This document shows positions 35,483 through 43,516 of a DNA stretch of 64,000 nt, one piece after another. Where the stretch lies: contig NZ_CP170339.1 of assembly GCF_042445055.1 (NCBI RefSeq), forward strand, positions 620,001-684,000, written 5' to 3'. This DNA comes from Falsihalocynthiibacter sp042445055 (GTDB lineage: Bacteria; Pseudomonadota; Alphaproteobacteria; Rhodobacterales; Rhodobacteraceae). The stretch's first letter is position 1; each line of letters starts with the position of its first letter. The notes under the pieces are model-generated. The model saw nothing but the letters and a program-made list of their open reading frames with translations, did no database searches and had not been told where the DNA came from. Both the position numbers and the translations under genes were made by a program.

Positions 35483-36244
35483 ATGACAGATAAAACACCT
35501 CTCGTAGAGATGAAGAATATCTCGATTTCCTTTGGCGGGGTCAAAGCGGTCGATGATGTTTCCGTAGATCTTTATCCGGGCGAAGTTGTGGGCCTCTTGG
35601 GGCACAATGGCGCGGGTAAATCAACGCTGATTAAGATCCTGTCGGGCGCCTATCAGGCAAACTCCGGCGAAATCTGGGTCGATGGCAAAAAGGCGAACAT
35701 CCATAATCCACGCGATGCGCGCGCCTACAACATCGAGACAATCTACCAGACCTTGGCGCTAGCGGATAACCTTGATGCGGCATCGAACCTTTTCCTTGGC
35801 CGCGAGTTGGTCACGGGTATCGGCACCGTCGATGATGACCGCATGGAAGCGGAAACACGCGAGATCATGGGCCGTCTGAACCCGAACTTTGCCAAGTTCT
35901 CAAGCCCGGTTTCGGCGCTATCCGGTGGTCAGCGGCAATCCGTAGCCATTGCACGTGCGGTTTATTTCAACGCTCGTATCTTGATTATGGACGAGCCGAC
36001 AGCGGCGCTGGGTCCACAGGAAACCAAGATGGTTTCGGAACTGATCGAGCAGCTGAAATCCGAAGGGATCGGAATCTTCCTCATCAGTCACGACATCCAT
36101 GACGTCATGGAACTATGCGACCGCGCGAGCGTGATGCAGCACGGTAAGCTTGTGGGAACCGTTGATGTCGATAGCGTTACCGACGAGGACCTGCTCGGGA
36201 TGATCATTCTAGGGAAGCATCCCCACGAGAAGGCAGAAGCCTAA
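35483..36244 (+). CDS. xylG: Sugar (xylose) ABC transporter ATPase, single nucleotide-binding domain
   Basis: 253 residues with one ATPase domain: Walker A GHNGAGKST, signature LSGGQRQSVAIARA, Walker B ARILIMDEPTAALG. Classical XylG and RbsA carry two fused domains of about 500 residues; this protein has only one, so two copies would be needed per channel. The ATG at 35483 has GAGAGGA upstream; an ATG at 35462 overlapping the xylH stop is the alternative. No second half is encoded downstream, where a terminator follows. Confidence 0.88.
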   Translation: MTDKTPLVEMKNISISFGGVKAVDDVSVDLYPGEVVGLLGHNGAGKSTLIKILSGAYQANSGEIWVDGKKANIHNPRDARAYNIETIYQTLALADNLDAASNLFLGRELVTGIGTVDDDRMEAETREIMGRLNPNFAKFSSPVSALSGGQRQSVAIARAVYFNARILIMDEPTAALGPQETKMVSELIEQLKSEGIGIFLISHDIHDVMELCDRASVMQHGKLVGTVDVDSVTDEDLLGMIILGKHPHEKAEA

Positions 36245-36251
36245 GATAAAG

Positions 36252-36284
36252 ACGGCGGCTTGCTAAGCGCGGGCCGCCGTTACT
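36252..36284. terminator. Terminator between xylG and the monooxygenase-fold gene
   Basis: ACGGCGGC (36252-36259) and GCCGCCGT (36273-36280) form an 8-bp stem between two converging genes, followed by a T-rich stretch. It covers the last codons of the opposite gene. Confidence 0.65.
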
Positions 36285-36562
36285 TTTGAATATGTAGAGA
36301 GTTCCTTCTTGGCGACCATATGCTCGGTGGCCTGATTGAATTCCTTGAAATGATCGCTGGCGATATGGACATCAAACGCTGCCGCATCATCATAAATTTC
36401 ATACAGGAAAAACACGTTGGAACTTTCGGGATCGGTACAGACGTCAAAGAGCTGACAGCCCGCTTCTTCGGTAACTGAAATGGCCGCGTTTCGCTCAATG
36501 CGTTTGCCGAATTCCGCAATGTGATAGGTGTTAATCGTGAATTTTACACAAACTGCGAACAT
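36263..36562 (-). CDS. Antibiotic biosynthesis monooxygenase (ABM)-fold protein, LsrG/YgiN-like
   Basis: 99 residues of a single ferredoxin-like ABM domain: FAVCVKFTI, then NAAISVTEEAGCQLFDVCTDPES, FFLYEIYDDAAAFDVHIASDHF. Such small dimeric proteins include quinol monooxygenases and LsrG, which isomerises phospho-AI-2. It is the last gene of a three-gene operon after a Gfo/Idh oxidoreductase and a beta-decarboxylating dehydrogenase. Within a sugar-acid cassette an isomerase-like role is as likely as oxygenation; the substrate is unknown. Confidence 0.8.
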   Translation of the reverse strand: MFAVCVKFTINTYHIAEFGKRIERNAAISVTEEAGCQLFDVCTDPESSNVFFLYEIYDDAAAFDVHIASDHFKEFNQATEHMVAKKELSTYSKVTAARA

Positions 36563-36570
36563 GCGTACTC

Positions 36571-37596
36571 CTAAAGGTATTGTTTCTGGCCCGTGTCGGC
36601 TGATGTATATGCCGCTTCGGTCGCGCTGATTACGCTCAGGTAGTCTTCGGCCTGATTTTCAAACGGAACTTTGCCCTCGGTCGCTTGGACGATATGCTCG
36701 CACAGCGCGCGCACGCATCCGCCACCGAAACGGGTTTCGTCAATTGGGGCGGTGACGGGAATGGTTTCTAGTTCGTTCTGTCCAAATTCTCGGAAGGTAA
36801 TCTCTCCCATCCCATTTAGCCGAAGAGTGCCTTTTTCTCCCTCAATTTCAAGCTCACCCATCGTGCGGCGAGGGGAGTCCGTCGCGTGATCCATAAGGCG
36901 ATTGCCATCCATAACCGCCCGCGTGCCGCCCTCGTGCGTGGTGAGCAACATCCCTGCATCTTCGCCTTTGAGGACAGGATTGAGTTGAACCAAATCCGCG
37001 TAAACCGAGGTGATAGGGCCAAACAGATACTGAAACAGATCAACGAAATGCACGCCTGTTTCATGGATCAATAGACGAGGCATTTCCCGAAACGCGGGTT
37101 GTCGCGACAAGTACGCATCCTCCCCGCGTCCATCGCCGGGACGGAGGGCAAAGCGCGCTTGATATATTTGTCCAAGCTTTCCCGCATCAATTGCAGCCTT
37201 GATCTCACGATACCAAGGCTGAAAACGAAAGTTCTCGTGAATGACAAGCGTGCAGCCGCGCTCCTTGGCGAGGGCACATGCGGCCTTTGCTTCACTTAAG
37301 GACGAGCAAAAGGGCTTTTGACAGATTAGCGTTCTGCCCTGTTTGGCAAAACGCTTGATCAACTCCATATGCGCTGGGGGGGGCGCCACAAGGTCGACGA
37401 TATCAAGATCTTGCTCGGCAAGTTGCTCTGCCGTGACGAAGCCTAGGGCGCCGTATTTATTTGCAATCGCTTCAGTCGTTGCGGCGTCGAGATCATAGAC
37501 ACCAACAAGTTTCGTCTGCGGGATATCGCGCCACGCGTCGAGGTGAAACTGGCTAAAGTACCCGAGGCCAACGACTCCTACGCGTAGCTCTGTCAT
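36571..37596 (-). CDS. Gfo/Idh/MocA-family oxidoreductase (with QKP in place of EKP)
   Basis: 341 residues. The Rossmann domain begins RVGVVGLGYFSQFHLDAW, and the C-terminal alpha/beta domain includes ETGVHFVDLFQYLFG with a likely catalytic His. The usual EKP motif reads CQKPFCS, so the acidic residue is Gln. These enzymes oxidise or reduce sugars, inositols or sugar acids with NAD(P). It overlaps the upstream dehydrogenase gene by four bases. A sugar-lactone or sugar-acid substrate is inferred from neighbours only. Confidence 0.85.
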   Translation of the reverse strand: MTELRVGVVGLGYFSQFHLDAWRDIPQTKLVGVYDLDAATTEAIANKYGALGFVTAEQLAEQDLDIVDLVAPPPAHMELIKRFAKQGRTLICQKPFCSSLSEAKAACALAKERGCTLVIHENFRFQPWYREIKAAIDAGKLGQIYQARFALRPGDGRGEDAYLSRQPAFREMPRLLIHETGVHFVDLFQYLFGPITSVYADLVQLNPVLKGEDAGMLLTTHEGGTRAVMDGNRLMDHATDSPRRTMGELEIEGEKGTLRLNGMGEITFREFGQNELETIPVTAPIDETRFGGGCVRALCEHIVQATEGKVPFENQAEDYLSVISATEAAYTSADTGQKQYL

Positions 37597-38693
37597 AGTT
37601 CGCCGATTACATCGATAACGGTTTGGGTCACGGCCTTGGTGCCCATATCGCCGCCAAATTCCATTGGGCGCAAACGGTTCTGGGCAAAGCCAGCATCGAC
37701 CGCGCCATCAATGAGTGCAGCCGCGGCTTCATAGCCTTCTGCTTTGGTTTTGGTCGCAAGGTAATCAAGCATAAGCCCCGCCGAGAGTATCGCCGCCAGC
37801 GGGTTTGCTTTGTCTTGGCCCATAATATCGGGCGCCGAGCCGTGAGCGGGTTGGAATAGGCCAATCGTTTCGCCGATCTCGCCACATGCCGCCATTCCCA
37901 TACCTCCGACGAGGCCGCCCGCAAGGTCGCTCAGGATGTCACCGAACATGTTTTCCATAACCATGACGTCAAACTCCCAAGGCTGACGAACAAGGTCAAG
38001 TGCCATGGCGTCGACGTAGTTATATGAAACCTCGGTGTCGGGGTGATTGGCTTTGATCTCGTCGAATATCTGGCGAAAGAAAGCTTGGCTGGTAAAGACG
38101 TTTGCTTTGTCCACGCAGGTTAGCTTGCCTGCTTTCCCGCGTGCGCGACGACGTTCGGCAAGTTGAAATCCGAACTCGTGCAACTTCTCTGTCGTGCTGC
38201 GCGTGATGCGCATGATGTCGCGCACCTCTTGATTGGGTATGACTTCGGCACGCTTATGGACAGCGGCGGAATAGAATAAGCCCTCGGTGCTTTCGCGTAG
38301 GATGACCATGTCGATCCCTGCGGCACGCGGGTCTGCTAACCGCTGGGGCGCGTTCGGGTAGGCTTTGATCGGGCGCACGCCTGCGAAGAGTTGATACCGG
38401 TCTCGCAACCTAAGGTGCGGCGAAATCTCGGTTCCGTCTTCGTGGCGAATGGAAGGAAGGCCAATCGCGCCCAAGAAGATCGCATCGCTCTCGCCTGCTT
38501 TTTCTTCGCCGCCCGGTTCGATATCGGTACCGGTTTCCGCAAAGTATCCAGCGCCAGCTTGGATTTCTGTGATGGTCGGTAGCTCTGCATTGCGCCGCAC
38601 TAGAGCCGCATTCATCACGGCAAGGGCGGCGTCCGCAACGTCAATTCCGATGCCATCGCCTTTGATGAGGGAAACTGTTGGAGTATGCGCCAT
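37593..38693 (-). CDS. Isocitrate/isopropylmalate dehydrogenase-family beta-decarboxylating dehydrogenase
   Basis: 366 residues, family of LeuB, tartrate dehydrogenase and homoisocitrate dehydrogenase. KGDGIGIDVADAAL starts the NAD site; LRESTEGLFY, the catalytic Lys in VDKANVF, and the metal Asp residues in ENMFGDILSDLAGG are all present. HGSAPDIMGQDKANP is the cofactor loop. It is distinct from a leucine-pathway LeuB by context, lying in front of an oxidoreductase gene. Tartrate or another 2-hydroxyacid is plausible. It is the first gene of the operon, divergent from a lactonase-type gene. Confidence 0.87.
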   Translation of the reverse strand: MAHTPTVSLIKGDGIGIDVADAALAVMNAALVRRNAELPTITEIQAGAGYFAETGTDIEPGGEEKAGESDAIFLGAIGLPSIRHEDGTEISPHLRLRDRYQLFAGVRPIKAYPNAPQRLADPRAAGIDMVILRESTEGLFYSAAVHKRAEVIPNQEVRDIMRITRSTTEKLHEFGFQLAERRRARGKAGKLTCVDKANVFTSQAFFRQIFDEIKANHPDTEVSYNYVDAMALDLVRQPWEFDVMVMENMFGDILSDLAGGLVGGMGMAACGEIGETIGLFQPAHGSAPDIMGQDKANPLAAILSAGLMLDYLATKTKAEGYEAAAALIDGAVDAGFAQNRLRPMEFGGDMGTKAVTQTVIDVIGEL

Positions 38694-38746
38694 GTTCGTC
38701 CTTTGATATCCGGTGCCCGCATTTTTGCGGATACTATAATAAATGC

Positions 38747-38764
38747 ATTAATGTACTCATTAAT
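38747..38764. promoter_or_regulatory. Palindromic operator candidate in a divergent promoter region
   Basis: ATTAATG (38747-38753) and CATTAAT (38758-38764) are perfect 7-bp arms around TACT, located between the dehydrogenase operon and the lactonase-type gene. No regulator gene is adjacent, so it would be bound by a protein encoded elsewhere. Confidence 0.5.
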
Positions 38765-38844
38765 TTGTTTGAACAAGAAAAGCAATCGGTTAAAGTCACA
38801 AAACGGGCCTCAGATATGCCCCGAATATACGACAGGAGCCTAGT

Positions 38845-39636
38845 ATGAGCGCAGATTGGCAAGTCTTTGCAATTAAGTACGCAGAGAGGAATACGCGCAC
38901 CCGCGCCGATAGTTTTATTTTTGATGATCATCCCGCCGCGCAGCACGGGATGGACTATTTTGTGTGGCTATTGACGGATGGTGTACGCAACATTCTTGTC
39001 GATACGGGCTATGACACAGAAGAGGCTGCGCGGCGCGACCGCCCAATTCTACGCGATCCTGCCAAGGCGCTAGAGGCGTTAAACGTGACCGCCGAGAGTA
39101 TCGATACCGTTATTATCACGCACCTACATTATGACCACGCGGGCGGTCTGGATCGATATCCAAACGCGCAGTTTCATTTGCAAGAGGTCGAGATGGGTTT
39201 TGCGACGGGACCGTGCATGTGCGATCCGACCCTCAGTATGCCATATACCGCCGATCACGTTTGCGAAATGGTCAAACATGTTTTCGCGGGAAGGGTTATT
39301 TTCCATAAGGGAGATGGCGAAGTCGCGCCAGGGATAACCGTACATCGCATTGGTGGGCATTCGCGCGGGCTTCAGGCAGTCAGAGTCGAAACCGAGGGCG
39401 GGCCAGTTTGTTTGGCATCGGACGCGACGCATTACTATGAAAATTTTCTACAGCGCAAACCATTCCCGATTGTCGTGGATGTCGCAGATATGGTGATGGG
39501 GTTTGATACGCTGACGTCACTCGCGGGGAACGAAACGTCGCGTGTTATTCCTGGGCATGATCCGCTGGTGACTGAATATTACGGAGCGGTTGGCACGTCG
39601 GGATTTGTCTGGCGATTGGATAAGGGGCGCAAATAA
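38845..39636 (+). CDS. N-acyl homoserine lactonase-family metallo-beta-lactamase-fold hydrolase
   Basis: 263 residues. The dizinc site is complete: ITHLHYDHAGG (HxHxDH), the His in GGHSRGLQAV, Asp in LASDATHYYENF, and the last His in VIPGHDPLV. The length and motifs match the AttM/BlcC branch of lactonases. Because it is divergent from sugar-acid dehydrogenase genes and shares a palindrome with them, a sugar lactone is at least as likely a substrate as an acyl-homoserine lactone. There is no signal peptide. The stop codon lies inside a terminator hairpin. Confidence 0.85.
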   Translation: MSADWQVFAIKYAERNTRTRADSFIFDDHPAAQHGMDYFVWLLTDGVRNILVDTGYDTEEAARRDRPILRDPAKALEALNVTAESIDTVIITHLHYDHAGGLDRYPNAQFHLQEVEMGFATGPCMCDPTLSMPYTADHVCEMVKHVFAGRVIFHKGDGEVAPGITVHRIGGHSRGLQAVRVETEGGPVCLASDATHYYENFLQRKPFPIVVDVADMVMGFDTLTSLAGNETSRVIPGHDPLVTEYYGAVGTSGFVWRLDKGRK

Positions 39637-39648
39637 CGCGCCCCTCTT
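39623..39648. terminator. Bidirectional terminator between the lactonase-type and Gfo/Idh genes
   Basis: AGGGGCGC (39623-39630) and GCGCCCCT (39638-39645) form a perfect stem that spans the lactonase stop codon, between converging genes. Confidence 0.7.
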
Positions 39649-39652
39649 GGTT

Positions 39653-40774
39653 CTATGCAAGTAGCGCGCGGGCTTCGTCTGGGCCAAGCGGGGCAGGGCG
39701 TTCGCATGTCGTTGTCATCTCGACAAACTGGCGTGCGTCACCTGCGGCAAGGATGCTTGTCATGACCTCAACGGCATGAAGTGCGAGTTCCGATGAGCAG
39801 CGATGCGGACGTCCTTCGCCAATTGCTAGCGCCATATCGGAGAGCCCCGCAGCGCGATAATTGGCATTCTCACCGTCATTAGGTACTTCTAACGGATGAT
39901 CCCAGGTGCCAGGAAGGTCCACGAAATCCGAGCGCTTGGTTAGACGGATATCTCCACCAAAGAAATTCGGATCCGGTACGTGGATTGAACCTTCTTGGCC
40001 GTAAAGCTCCATGTTGGAATGTTCGTGCTGCCAAACGTCCCAGCTTGTGACCATCGTAATGACGGCTCCTGACTGGAACTCCAGCAGGGCGTGAATGGTT
40101 GTTGGTGTATCAACAGGGATCTTCTCGCCATTTCGGGGCTCGGAGGTAATGAGGCGCTCTTTTGCTGGCGTCGCGGTCAGCGCTGCAACGCGTGCGACAG
40201 GCCCCAAGAGTTGCACCAGATTGGTCACGTAGTACGGCCCGATATCCAGCACTGGTCCCGCGCCGGGTTGATAGAAGAAATCAGGATTGGGGTGCCAATG
40301 CTCCATCCCGTGGCCCATGACGAACGCCGTTCCTGAAGTGATGTCGCCAACGGTACCTGTATCGATAAGATCGCGCACGCGCTGATGTGCGCCGCCCATG
40401 AATGTATCAGGCGCTGAACCAACGCGAAGACCTTTTTCCGATGCCAGTGCCGCAATCTCTGCGCCTTCTTGGAGGGTCAGCACGAACGGCTTTTCCGAGT
40501 ACACGTGCTTGCCCGCGTTCAGGATGTTCTTGGATACTTCAAAGTGTGCGGCGGGGATCGTGAGGTTCACCACAATGTCGATATCATCGGATGCCAAAAG
40601 GCCTTCGACGGTTTCGGCACGTACGCCGAACTCTTCGGCGCGCGCGTTGGCGGCATCCATGTTCAGGTCGGCGACGGCGCGCATTTCGATGCCCTTGAAC
40701 ATCGGAGCAAGCCGTAGATACGCGGCCGAGATATTTCCGGCACCGATAATGCCAATTCCTAGTTTTTGAGTCAT
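39653..40774 (-). CDS. Gfo/Idh/MocA-family sugar oxidoreductase
   Basis: 373 residues. The dinucleotide fold starts LGIGIIGAGNISAAYLRLAP, the EKP motif is normal (YSEKPFVLTL), and the substrate helix reads LDIGPYYVTNLVQLLG. It is the last gene of a six-gene import operon. By family it oxidises or reduces a hydroxyl on a sugar, often at C3 of a glucoside. Here it is paired with a TIM-barrel isomerase-family protein just upstream, the class partner in 3-keto-glycoside pathways. The exact substrate is unknown. Confidence 0.88.
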   Translation of the reverse strand: MTQKLGIGIIGAGNISAAYLRLAPMFKGIEMRAVADLNMDAANARAEEFGVRAETVEGLLASDDIDIVVNLTIPAAHFEVSKNILNAGKHVYSEKPFVLTLQEGAEIAALASEKGLRVGSAPDTFMGGAHQRVRDLIDTGTVGDITSGTAFVMGHGMEHWHPNPDFFYQPGAGPVLDIGPYYVTNLVQLLGPVARVAALTATPAKERLITSEPRNGEKIPVDTPTTIHALLEFQSGAVITMVTSWDVWQHEHSNMELYGQEGSIHVPDPNFFGGDIRLTKRSDFVDLPGTWDHPLEVPNDGENANYRAAGLSDMALAIGEGRPHRCSSELALHAVEVMTSILAAGDARQFVEMTTTCERPAPLGPDEARALLA

Positions 40775-40784
40775 ATCCGTAACC

Positions 40785-41531
40785 TTAAAGGGCTTTGAAA
40801 TTGTTGATAGAGCGCGTCGCGAACCGTTTCATATCGCTTGGGTTGTCATGCTCCATTACGAAATGAGAGGCGGATGTTTTGCTGCGCACTGCGTTGAGGA
40901 TACCTGACCAATCCATCGTGCCTTCGCCCACATCGGCCCAGCCGTCCTCGTCCGCGTTTTCGCCCGCAGGCGCGATGTCTTTCACATGGATCGCGCTGAT
41001 GCGGTCTGCATATTTGGTGATCCACGCAATCGGGTCGCCACCGCCGCGAACGATCCACGCGATATCGGCCTCCCATTGCAATTCAGGGGCAGAGTCGAGG
41101 ATGACTTCCATCGGGATTGCACCATCATCGCAAGCGACGAACTCAAAGTCGTGGTTGTGCCAGCCATAGGAAATCCCGTGCGGTGCAAGGGCGGCTTGGA
41201 TCGCGCTTAGGCGTGCTGCGAAAGCCTCCCAACCTGCGCGGTCGCTTGGGCGATCTTCGGCTGCGACGTGCGGGCCAAAGATTGTCTTGATACCAAGCGC
41301 CTTGGCCGTGGCGACAACGCCATCCAAGTCATTCTCGGCATCGGCAATTCCGACGTGCGCGGTTGGCATGGAAAGGCCCGTCGCGTCCATAGCGGCCCGA
41401 ACCTTGGCGGTGTCGTCATACAACGCGCCATAGCCTTCGACACCAGTGTAGCCGAGGTCCGAAAGGGTCGCGAAAACGTCATCCCACGGGGTGAAATTGC
41501 GGGCGCTGTAAAGCTGAAATGAAGCACTCAT
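40785..41531 (-). CDS. Sugar phosphate isomerase/epimerase-family TIM-barrel protein (short form)
   Basis: 248 residues, AP-endonuclease-2/xylose-isomerase-like barrel. Metal-ligand regions are visible: YGWHNHDFEF, LQWEADIAWIVRGG, ISAIHVKDI and HFVMEHDNP. Members act as isomerases, epimerases, dehydratases, or beta-eliminases on 3-keto-glycosides. It lies 5 bases after the ATPase gene and 10 before the Gfo/Idh gene on the same transcript. A longer homologous-fold protein is encoded in the companion operon at 47.4 kb, so the pair probably perform successive steps. Confidence 0.87.
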   Translation of the reverse strand: MSASFQLYSARNFTPWDDVFATLSDLGYTGVEGYGALYDDTAKVRAAMDATGLSMPTAHVGIADAENDLDGVVATAKALGIKTIFGPHVAAEDRPSDRAGWEAFAARLSAIQAALAPHGISYGWHNHDFEFVACDDGAIPMEVILDSAPELQWEADIAWIVRGGGDPIAWITKYADRISAIHVKDIAPAGENADEDGWADVGEGTMDWSGILNAVRSKTSASHFVMEHDNPSDMKRFATRSINNFKAL

Positions 41532-41536
41532 TTGGG

Positions 41537-42619
41537 TTAGATCCTGTTTTCAGTAGTTTTTTCAAAGAGAGAAAGACGTGCGGCGTCAAAGCCAACGAGG
41601 ATTTGGTCATCCTCTTGAACTTCGGTTTGGCCGTCGACACGAATGCGAACGCGCTCGCCCATGATCTCGCACCAGATAACGGTGTCACTGCCCATTGGCT
41701 CGACAAGCTCGACCGTCGTTTCGACCGAGAAATCCGCGCTCGTTGCGGCTTCGCCAGTGGCGATGTGCTCTGGACGTATACCCATCCACGCTTTGCCCGC
41801 TGCAGGTTGCGAAATGAACTCATAGCCGGACAGAGGAACAGAAACTCCTGCGGTTTTGAAAGAAGGCGCGCCATCCGTTGCGACTTCACCTTCAAAGAAG
41901 TTCATCGAAGGCGAGCCAATAAAGTCGGCCACATATTTGTTCGCTGGCTTGTTATAGATCACGCTCGGGCTGTCGAGCTGATAGATTAGCCCGTCCTTCA
42001 TGATCGCAATCCGGTCCGCGAGAGTCATTGCCTCAACCTGATCGTGGGTCACATAGATCATCGTATTCTTGAGTTGATGATGGAGGCGCTTGATCTCAAC
42101 GCGTAGGTCAGCGCGCAGTTTGGCATCGAGGTTTGAGAGCGGTTCGTCAAAGAGGAACACGTCCACGTCTCGCACAAGCGCGCGGCCAATCGCAACACGC
42201 TGGCGCTGCCCGCCCGAAAGCGCAGCAGGCTTGCGTTTCAGGAGCGGCTCGATCTGCAGAATTTCCGCCGCACGGGCAACGCGCTTGGCGATTTCATCCT
42301 TAGGCAGTTTCGCGTTCTTGAGGCCGAAAGAGAGGTTCCCCTCAACCGACATCTGCGGATAGAGCGCGTAAGACTGGAACACCATGCCGATGCCACGCTC
42401 GTTTGGTTGTGCCCATGTCACGTTCTGGCCGTTGATATGGATTTGTCCGCCTGAAACATCAAGAAGGCCAGCAATACAGTTCAACAGAGTTGATTTCCCG
42501 CAGCCCGAAGATCCGAGCAGAACGAGAAATTCGCCTTCTTCGATATCGAGATTCAGATCCTTGAGGACTTTTACGGCACCAAAGCTTAGGTCGAGGTTTT
42601 TGATAGATACGCTTGTCAT
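41537..42619 (-). CDS. UgpC/MalK-type sugar ABC transporter ATPase
   Basis: 360 residues: Walker A GSSGCGKST, signature LSGGQRQRVAIGRA, Walker B VFLFDEPLSNLD, and a MalK-like C-terminal regulatory domain (about 240-355) containing GIRPEHIATGE. It is the fourth gene of the operon, four bases after a permease stop. It energises import of the sugar handled by the two linked oxidoreductases. Confidence 0.93.
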   Translation of the reverse strand: MTSVSIKNLDLSFGAVKVLKDLNLDIEEGEFLVLLGSSGCGKSTLLNCIAGLLDVSGGQIHINGQNVTWAQPNERGIGMVFQSYALYPQMSVEGNLSFGLKNAKLPKDEIAKRVARAAEILQIEPLLKRKPAALSGGQRQRVAIGRALVRDVDVFLFDEPLSNLDAKLRADLRVEIKRLHHQLKNTMIYVTHDQVEAMTLADRIAIMKDGLIYQLDSPSVIYNKPANKYVADFIGSPSMNFFEGEVATDGAPSFKTAGVSVPLSGYEFISQPAAGKAWMGIRPEHIATGEAATSADFSVETTVELVEPMGSDTVIWCEIMGERVRIRVDGQTEVQEDDQILVGFDAARLSLFEKTTENRI

Positions 42620-42622
42620 AAT

Positions 42623-43516
42623 TTAGCCTTTCACCGCACCGGCAGCGATGCCGCGCACGAAGAGCTTGCCAGAAGCAAAGTAGAGAATAAGAGGAACGAG
42701 GCCGGTCAGAAGGGTCGCCGCCATGTTGACGTTGTATTCCTTCACACCCTGAACCGAGTTCACGATATTATTGAGCTGCACGGTCATTGGGTAAATCGCG
42801 GGCTTGGTATAGACGACACCAAAGAGGAAGTCGTTCCAGATACCCGTCACCTGAATGATCATAGCGACAACAAAAATCGGCAAACTCATGGGCAGCATCA
42901 CACGGAAGTAAATGCCCCAAAACCCAGCACCATCGACGCGCGCCGCTTTGAACAATTCATCAGGCAGGCTAGTGAAATAGTTGCGGAACAAGAGCGTCAG
43001 GATCGGCATCCCAAAGATCGTATGAACAAGGACCAAACCCCAAAGCGACCCCATGAGCCCCATATTCTTGAGGATAAGTACGATGGGATAAAGCATCACT
43101 TGGTATGGAATAAATGCGCCAAAGATCAGGATCGTGAAGAAAACTTCAGAGCCTTTGAACTTCCAGTTCGCCAGCGCATATCCATTGATAGAGGCAATCG
43201 CGATCGACAGGATCACGGATGGGATCAGAATTTGAACAGAGTTCATAAACCCGCGACTTAGACCGTCACAATTGAGGCCCGTACATGCGGTGCTCCACGC
43301 CTTTACCCATGGCTCGAACGTCACATCGACGGGGAGGTCAAAGATATTGCCCATGCGGATTTCGGGCATCCCCTTTAGGGAAGTCGTGACCATGACATAG
43401 AGCGGCAGAAGATAGTAAAACGTGATGACCAGAAGCGTGCCATAGAGCATGATATTCGTGCCGCTCAGGCGTTTTTTGGGCTTAGGACCTTGGGGGCCAA
43501 TGAGATTATTTTTCAC
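42623..43516 (-). CDS. Sugar ABC transporter permease, MalG type
   Basis: 297 residues with about six helices. The EAA loop reads LPDELFKAARVDGAGFWGIYFRVMLP. A moderately long periplasmic loop containing VKAWSTACTGLNCDGLSRGF lies between helices 1 and 2, as in alpha-glucoside (AglG-type) permeases. Its start overlaps the end of the upstream permease gene by 11 bases. Confidence 0.91.
   Translation of the reverse strand: MKNNLIGPQGPKPKKRLSGTNIMLYGTLLVITFYYLLPLYVMVTTSLKGMPEIRMGNIFDLPVDVTFEPWVKAWSTACTGLNCDGLSRGFMNSVQILIPSVILSIAIASINGYALANWKFKGSEVFFTILIFGAFIPYQVMLYPIVLILKNMGLMGSLWGLVLVHTIFGMPILTLLFRNYFTSLPDELFKAARVDGAGFWGIYFRVMLPMSLPIFVVAMIIQVTGIWNDFLFGVVYTKPAIYPMTVQLNNIVNSVQGVKEYNVNMAATLLTGLVPLILYFASGKLFVRGIAAGAVKG

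Noticed and set aside
35483..36262. xylG as a truncated two-domain gene
   Set aside because: The frame ends cleanly with a terminator and no remnant of a second domain; the half-size form looks native.
38845..39636. A quorum-quenching locus, from the lactonase and LsrG-like proteins
   Set aside because: No LuxI/LuxR or Lsr genes are present and the surrounding genes are sugar-acid enzymes; a sugar-lactone role fits at least as well.
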